Part shown: positions 61,291 to 64,000 of the stretch, piece after piece
How positions within the stretch are numbered: the stretch's first letter is position 1
Layout: each line of letters opens with the position of its first letter
Origin: Prevotella sp.
GTDB lineage: Bacteria; Bacteroidota; Bacteroidia; Bacteroidales; Bacteroidaceae
NCBI GenBank assembly: GCA_017449675.1
Contig: JAFTFG010000003.1
Span: forward strand, 1-64,000
DNA: 64,000 nt
Reading direction: 5' to 3'
Notes under the pieces: model-generated
Databases searched by the model: none
Seen by the model: the letters and a program-made list of their open reading frames with translations, nothing else
What the model was told of the DNA's origin: nothing
Made by a program: the position numbers and the translations under genes

Positions 61291-63105
61291 TTAATCTTGG
61301 TACATTCTGTCAATCTCTGCCTTATAGTTCTCATAAAGCACACGACGACGAATCTTCAACGTATTGGTCAGTTCCCCCTTCTCCATCGACAGATGGTGCG
61401 GCAACAGCGTGAAGCGCTTCACCTGCTCGTAATGAGCCAGTTGCTGCTGGAGCGTATCAATCCGCTCCTTCATCATGGCGATGATCTGCGGGTCGGCACA
61501 TAACTGTTCCCGACTCTCAAACGGGATATTATGGGCACGGGCATACTCCTCCAGCAAGGAATAGACGGGAACGATGAGTGCGGAGACGAACTTACGCTGG
61601 TCGGCGATCACAGACAACTGGTCGATATACTTGTCGACCAACAGTTTCGACTCGATCATCTGAGGAGCGATGTACTTGCCGTTACTGGTCTTGAAGAGGT
61701 CTTTGATACGTTCTGTCAGGAACAGTTCCCCATCCTTCAGATAACCTGCGTCCCCAGTCTTGAAATAGCCGTCCTCCGTAAAGGCTGCCTTCGTCAGGTC
61801 GTCACGGTTATAATAGCCGGGCGTGATGGTCGGACCCTTCAGAAGGATCTCCCCCTCCTCACTGATCTTAATATCAATACCCCCGATAGGCTGGCCTACC
61901 GACCCTACGGTATAGGGCTCGCCAAGATGGTCGCAGGAGACAGTGGCCAGAGACTCCGTCAAGCCATATCCCACAATCATATTAATACCGATGGAATGGA
62001 CGAATTCTTCCACATGAGCACTCACGGCGGCTCCTGCGGTGGGGAAGAAATGGGCATTCTCCAGTCCCAGTTCCTTACGCACCAGTGAGAAGACGGTACG
62101 GTTGAGCATCTCATACTCCAGATGGAGGGCCATCGGCGGCTTCTTACCCAGACTCAGATACTCGATATTATGCTTACGACCCACCGACAGGGCATGCATG
62201 AACAACTTACGCTGCATCGCGCTGGAATGGTCGATTTTGTCCATCACACCCATATATACCTTCTCCCAGAAACGGGGGACACTCGACATACAGGTGGGAT
62301 GCGTCTCACGCATGGACTGCTGTACCTCCTGAGGATGGGTATTGACAATCATGGTGGCTCCCTTGGTCAAGGAGAGGAGAGCCCATCCACGCTCAAAGAT
62401 ATGGGTATAGGGCAGGAAATTCATCACCCGATCCTTGTCATTCACAGGCACGCACTTGTTGTTGGCCTCAAAGGCTGCATGGAACTGTGAATGCGGCAGG
62501 ATAACGCCCTTGGAGTCACCTGTCGTACCACTGGTATAAAGAATATTGGCGATATCGTCAAAGGAGGCCTCCTGCTGTCGTATCTCCACCTCTGTCTGAC
62601 GAGGCAGGTTCTCTCCCAGTTTCAGGAAATCACTGAAATAGATGGCATTAGGATCATGGGAGGAGATGTGCACAAGCGGGTCGAAAACGATGATACGCTC
62701 CAAGGTGGGACAAAGGGACTCCACACGACGAGCACGATCGTATTGCTCCTGCTCACCGACAAACAGGAAACGAATCTTCGCATCGTTGATCATAAACTGG
62801 ATCTGCTGCTCAGAACTGGTGGCATAGAAGGGGATGGTCACGGCACGGATGCCCCATGCGCCGAAGTCACACTCAATATACTGTACTGAGTTCTGGGAGA
62901 AGATACCGATATTCTCCTGCACCTTCACCCCCAGGTTCAACAAGGCGTTGCTCACCTGCTTGACAGTCTGTGACACCTGGTTCCATGACAAGGACTTCCA
63001 CTCCTTGTCGCCAAAATCCTGATAAATCAGCATTTCACGATCGCCATAGTGCTTGGCTAAGTCGTGAATCAATACCGACATGTGGCTGTTTATCTGCATA
63101 TGCAT
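61291..63105 (-). CDS. Long-chain fatty acid--CoA ligase (AMP-forming)
   Basis: A 604-residue acyl-CoA synthetase of the FadD15/FACL type common in Bacteroidales. Adenylate-forming motifs are ILYTSGTTGDSKGV (ATP loop, about residue 190), VGYGLTESLATVSC (about 380), and YFKTGDAGYLKDGELFLTERIKD with the TSNGKYIAPQMIE hinge and C-terminal Lys region (about 445-490). It activates fatty acids as acyl-AMP and then CoA thioesters. The start at 63105 follows a good promoter; Met3 and Met9 are alternatives. First gene of the operon containing prfB, the small membrane protein and the CYTH protein. Confidence 0.92.
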   Translation of the reverse strand: MHMQINSHMSVLIHDLAKHYGDREMLIYQDFGDKEWKSLSWNQVSQTVKQVSNALLNLGVKVQENIGIFSQNSVQYIECDFGAWGIRAVTIPFYATSSEQQIQFMINDAKIRFLFVGEQEQYDRARRVESLCPTLERIIVFDPLVHISSHDPNAIYFSDFLKLGENLPRQTEVEIRQQEASFDDIANILYTSGTTGDSKGVILPHSQFHAAFEANNKCVPVNDKDRVMNFLPYTHIFERGWALLSLTKGATMIVNTHPQEVQQSMRETHPTCMSSVPRFWEKVYMGVMDKIDHSSAMQRKLFMHALSVGRKHNIEYLSLGKKPPMALHLEYEMLNRTVFSLVRKELGLENAHFFPTAGAAVSAHVEEFVHSIGINMIVGYGLTESLATVSCDHLGEPYTVGSVGQPIGGIDIKISEEGEILLKGPTITPGYYNRDDLTKAAFTEDGYFKTGDAGYLKDGELFLTERIKDLFKTSNGKYIAPQMIESKLLVDKYIDQLSVIADQRKFVSALIVPVYSLLEEYARAHNIPFESREQLCADPQIIAMMKERIDTLQQQLAHYEQVKRFTLLPHHLSMEKGELTNTLKIRRRVLYENYKAEIDRMYQD

Positions 63106-63122
63106 ATATTATTAATTAGGTG

Positions 63123-63154
63123 CAAAGATACGGATAAACGGTGGAAAAACCAAA
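63123..63154 (-). promoter_or_regulatory. Promoter of the acyl-CoA ligase-prfB operon
   Basis: Minus-strand TTTG (complement of 63151-63154), 20 nt, TATCTTTG (complement of 63123-63130), leader about 12 nt. Close to the ideal consensus. Confidence 0.72.
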
Positions 63155-63158
63155 AATA

Positions 63159-63190
63159 TTTGGCATTTCTCTTGCTTTTTCATATCTTTG
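63159..63190 (+). promoter_or_regulatory. Promoter of the ArgE-like gene, near-leaderless
   Basis: TTTG at 63159-63162, 20 nt, TATCTTTG at 63183-63190. The ATG at 63198 starts 7 nt after the box, so the mRNA probably has no leader. Arranged back-to-back with the opposite promoter, 4 bp apart. Confidence 0.7.
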
Positions 63191-63197
63191 CATCGAA

Positions 63198-64000
63198 ATG
63201 GCATACAAGAACTATACCAATGAAGCGGTGTCGTTGTTGAGCAGGCTCATCAGTACACCCTCTGTCAGTCGTGACGAACAAGCGGCTGCAGATATCCTGC
63301 AACAGCAGATCAAAGCATGGGGATTACCCTGTAAACGGGTAGGCAACAACCTGATTGTCGCCCAGCGACACAGTAAGCGGAAACCCACCCTGCTACTGAA
63401 TGCCCATATCGATACGGTAAAACCAGTGGCCACCTGGACACGGGACCCTTTCACACCGACCATCGAGGACGGGAGACTCTACGGACTGGGAGCCAATGAC
63501 TGCGGGGGCGGACTGGTCAGTCTGCTGCAGGCCTACCGGATCCTAAGCCAGAAGGAGGACACACCTTATAATATAATATATGTGGCATCCTGCGAGGAAG
63601 AGGTCAGCGGTGCTAACGGTTTTTCTGCCGTACTACCCCATCTGCCCGCCATCGATGTCGCTATCGTAGGCGAGCCAACGGGTATGCAGCCCGCCATCGC
63701 CGAGAAGGGACTGATGGTCATCGACGGTGTCGCTCATGGCAAGAGCGGTCATGCAGCCCGCAACGAAGGCATCAATGCCATCTATGAGGCTCTCGATGAC
63801 CTGCAATGGCTCCGCGACTATCGGTTCCGCAAGGTCAGTCCCCTGTTGGGTGAGACCAAGGTGACCGTCACGGTCGTCCATGCAGGTACCCAGCATAATG
63901 TCATCCCCGACAAACTGGAATTTGTCATCGACGTACGTACTAATGAATACTATCAAAACGAATATCTCTTCGCCTTCCTGCAGAAACACATGAAGAGTGA
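63198..64000 (+). CDS. argE: M20-family deacylase, ArgE-like, truncated by window edge
   Basis: The first 267 codons of an M20 metallopeptidase-fold enzyme. Metal ligands are visible: LLLNAHIDTVKP, YGLGANDCGGGLVSLL (bridging Asp), CEEEVSGANG (general-base Glu pair) and VGEPTGMQPAIAEKG. GVAHGKSGHAARNEG is the lid/dimerization-domain His motif. The wording GEPT-MQPA-AEKGLMV with GHAARNEG is what I recall for Bacteroidales acetyl/succinyl-ornithine deacetylases, which remove the N-acyl group in arginine synthesis. Other M20 deacylases are possible because the C-terminal part is missing. Confidence 0.75.
   Translation, partial: MAYKNYTNEAVSLLSRLISTPSVSRDEQAAADILQQQIKAWGLPCKRVGNNLIVAQRHSKRKPTLLLNAHIDTVKPVATWTRDPFTPTIEDGRLYGLGANDCGGGLVSLLQAYRILSQKEDTPYNIIYVASCEEEVSGANGFSAVLPHLPAIDVAIVGEPTGMQPAIAEKGLMVIDGVAHGKSGHAARNEGINAIYEALDDLQWLRDYRFRKVSPLLGETKVTVTVVHAGTQHNVIPDKLEFVIDVRTNEYYQNEYLFAFLQKHMKS

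Overview
The window looks like a Prevotella-type bacterium (order Bacteroidales). Promoters fit the Bacteroidales pattern TTTG-N20/21-TAnnTTTG rather than -35/-10. Gene starts mostly lack Shine-Dalgarno sites. The gene content (GH10/GH43 xylan locus, Mfa/FimA-type fimbriae, CE8 pectinesterase, very large Gly-rich surface proteins) is typical of gut or rumen Prevotella. No rRNA, tRNA, CRISPR array or insertion sequence was recognised.

Positions 1 to about 9,450-9,690 carry most of an integrated mobilizable element, whose left end lies outside the window. On the minus strand it has a MobV-type relaxase (cut by the window edge), a ribbon-helix-helix partner and ParA ATPase, a two-winged-helix replication protein, a DnaB-like helicase, a cluster of 18-bp iterons, an excisionase-like protein and a tyrosine integrase. 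A tandem-HTH regulator on the plus strand and a cargo AAA ATPase complete it. It therefore combines integration, mobilization, partition and plasmid-like replication.

Positions 9,688-18,864 form a xylan-use locus interrupted on its left flank by the element: GH10 endoxylanase, cytoplasmic GH43 enzyme, ECF sigma factor, sialate-O-acetylesterase-type esterase, GPH-family symporter and a membrane AraC-type regulator with a propeller sensor but no kinase. The xylanase and symporter promoters share a 74-bp gap-free conserved block holding a pair of TGTnnCAn boxes 22 bp apart, probably the regulator's target. At 18,994-24,366 follows a 1,790-residue secreted fusion of a CE12-type acetylesterase and a CE8 pectinesterase.

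Positions 24,385-28,473 are housekeeping-like: a helix-hairpin-helix protein, two tandem sodium-dependent SNF-family transporters and a VanZ-like membrane protein.

Positions 58,988 down to 28,414 are ten same-strand genes with gaps of 34 bp or less, an apparent 30-kb operon. It has an OmpA/DUF3575 outer-membrane protein, two Mfa1-type fimbrillins, a Mfa2/FimB-type anchor, two further fimbrillin-like lipoproteins, a 3,898-residue and a 2,391-residue [FY]GGG-repeat surface protein flanking a 1,048-residue MBG-domain protein, and a TlpA-like thioredoxin lipoprotein. The 540-bp region upstream is unusually rich in structure: promoter, G9 tract, three phased TTAACA boxes, an 80-bp nested palindrome and two families of 22-24-bp tandem repeats. 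This fimbria-plus-giant-adhesin unit is my main candidate for an undescribed system.

Positions 59,527-63,105 are a four-gene operon (acyl-CoA synthetase, prfB, a 47-residue membrane protein not obvious to gene callers, CYTH protein). It is divergent from an ArgE-like deacylase that runs off the right edge.
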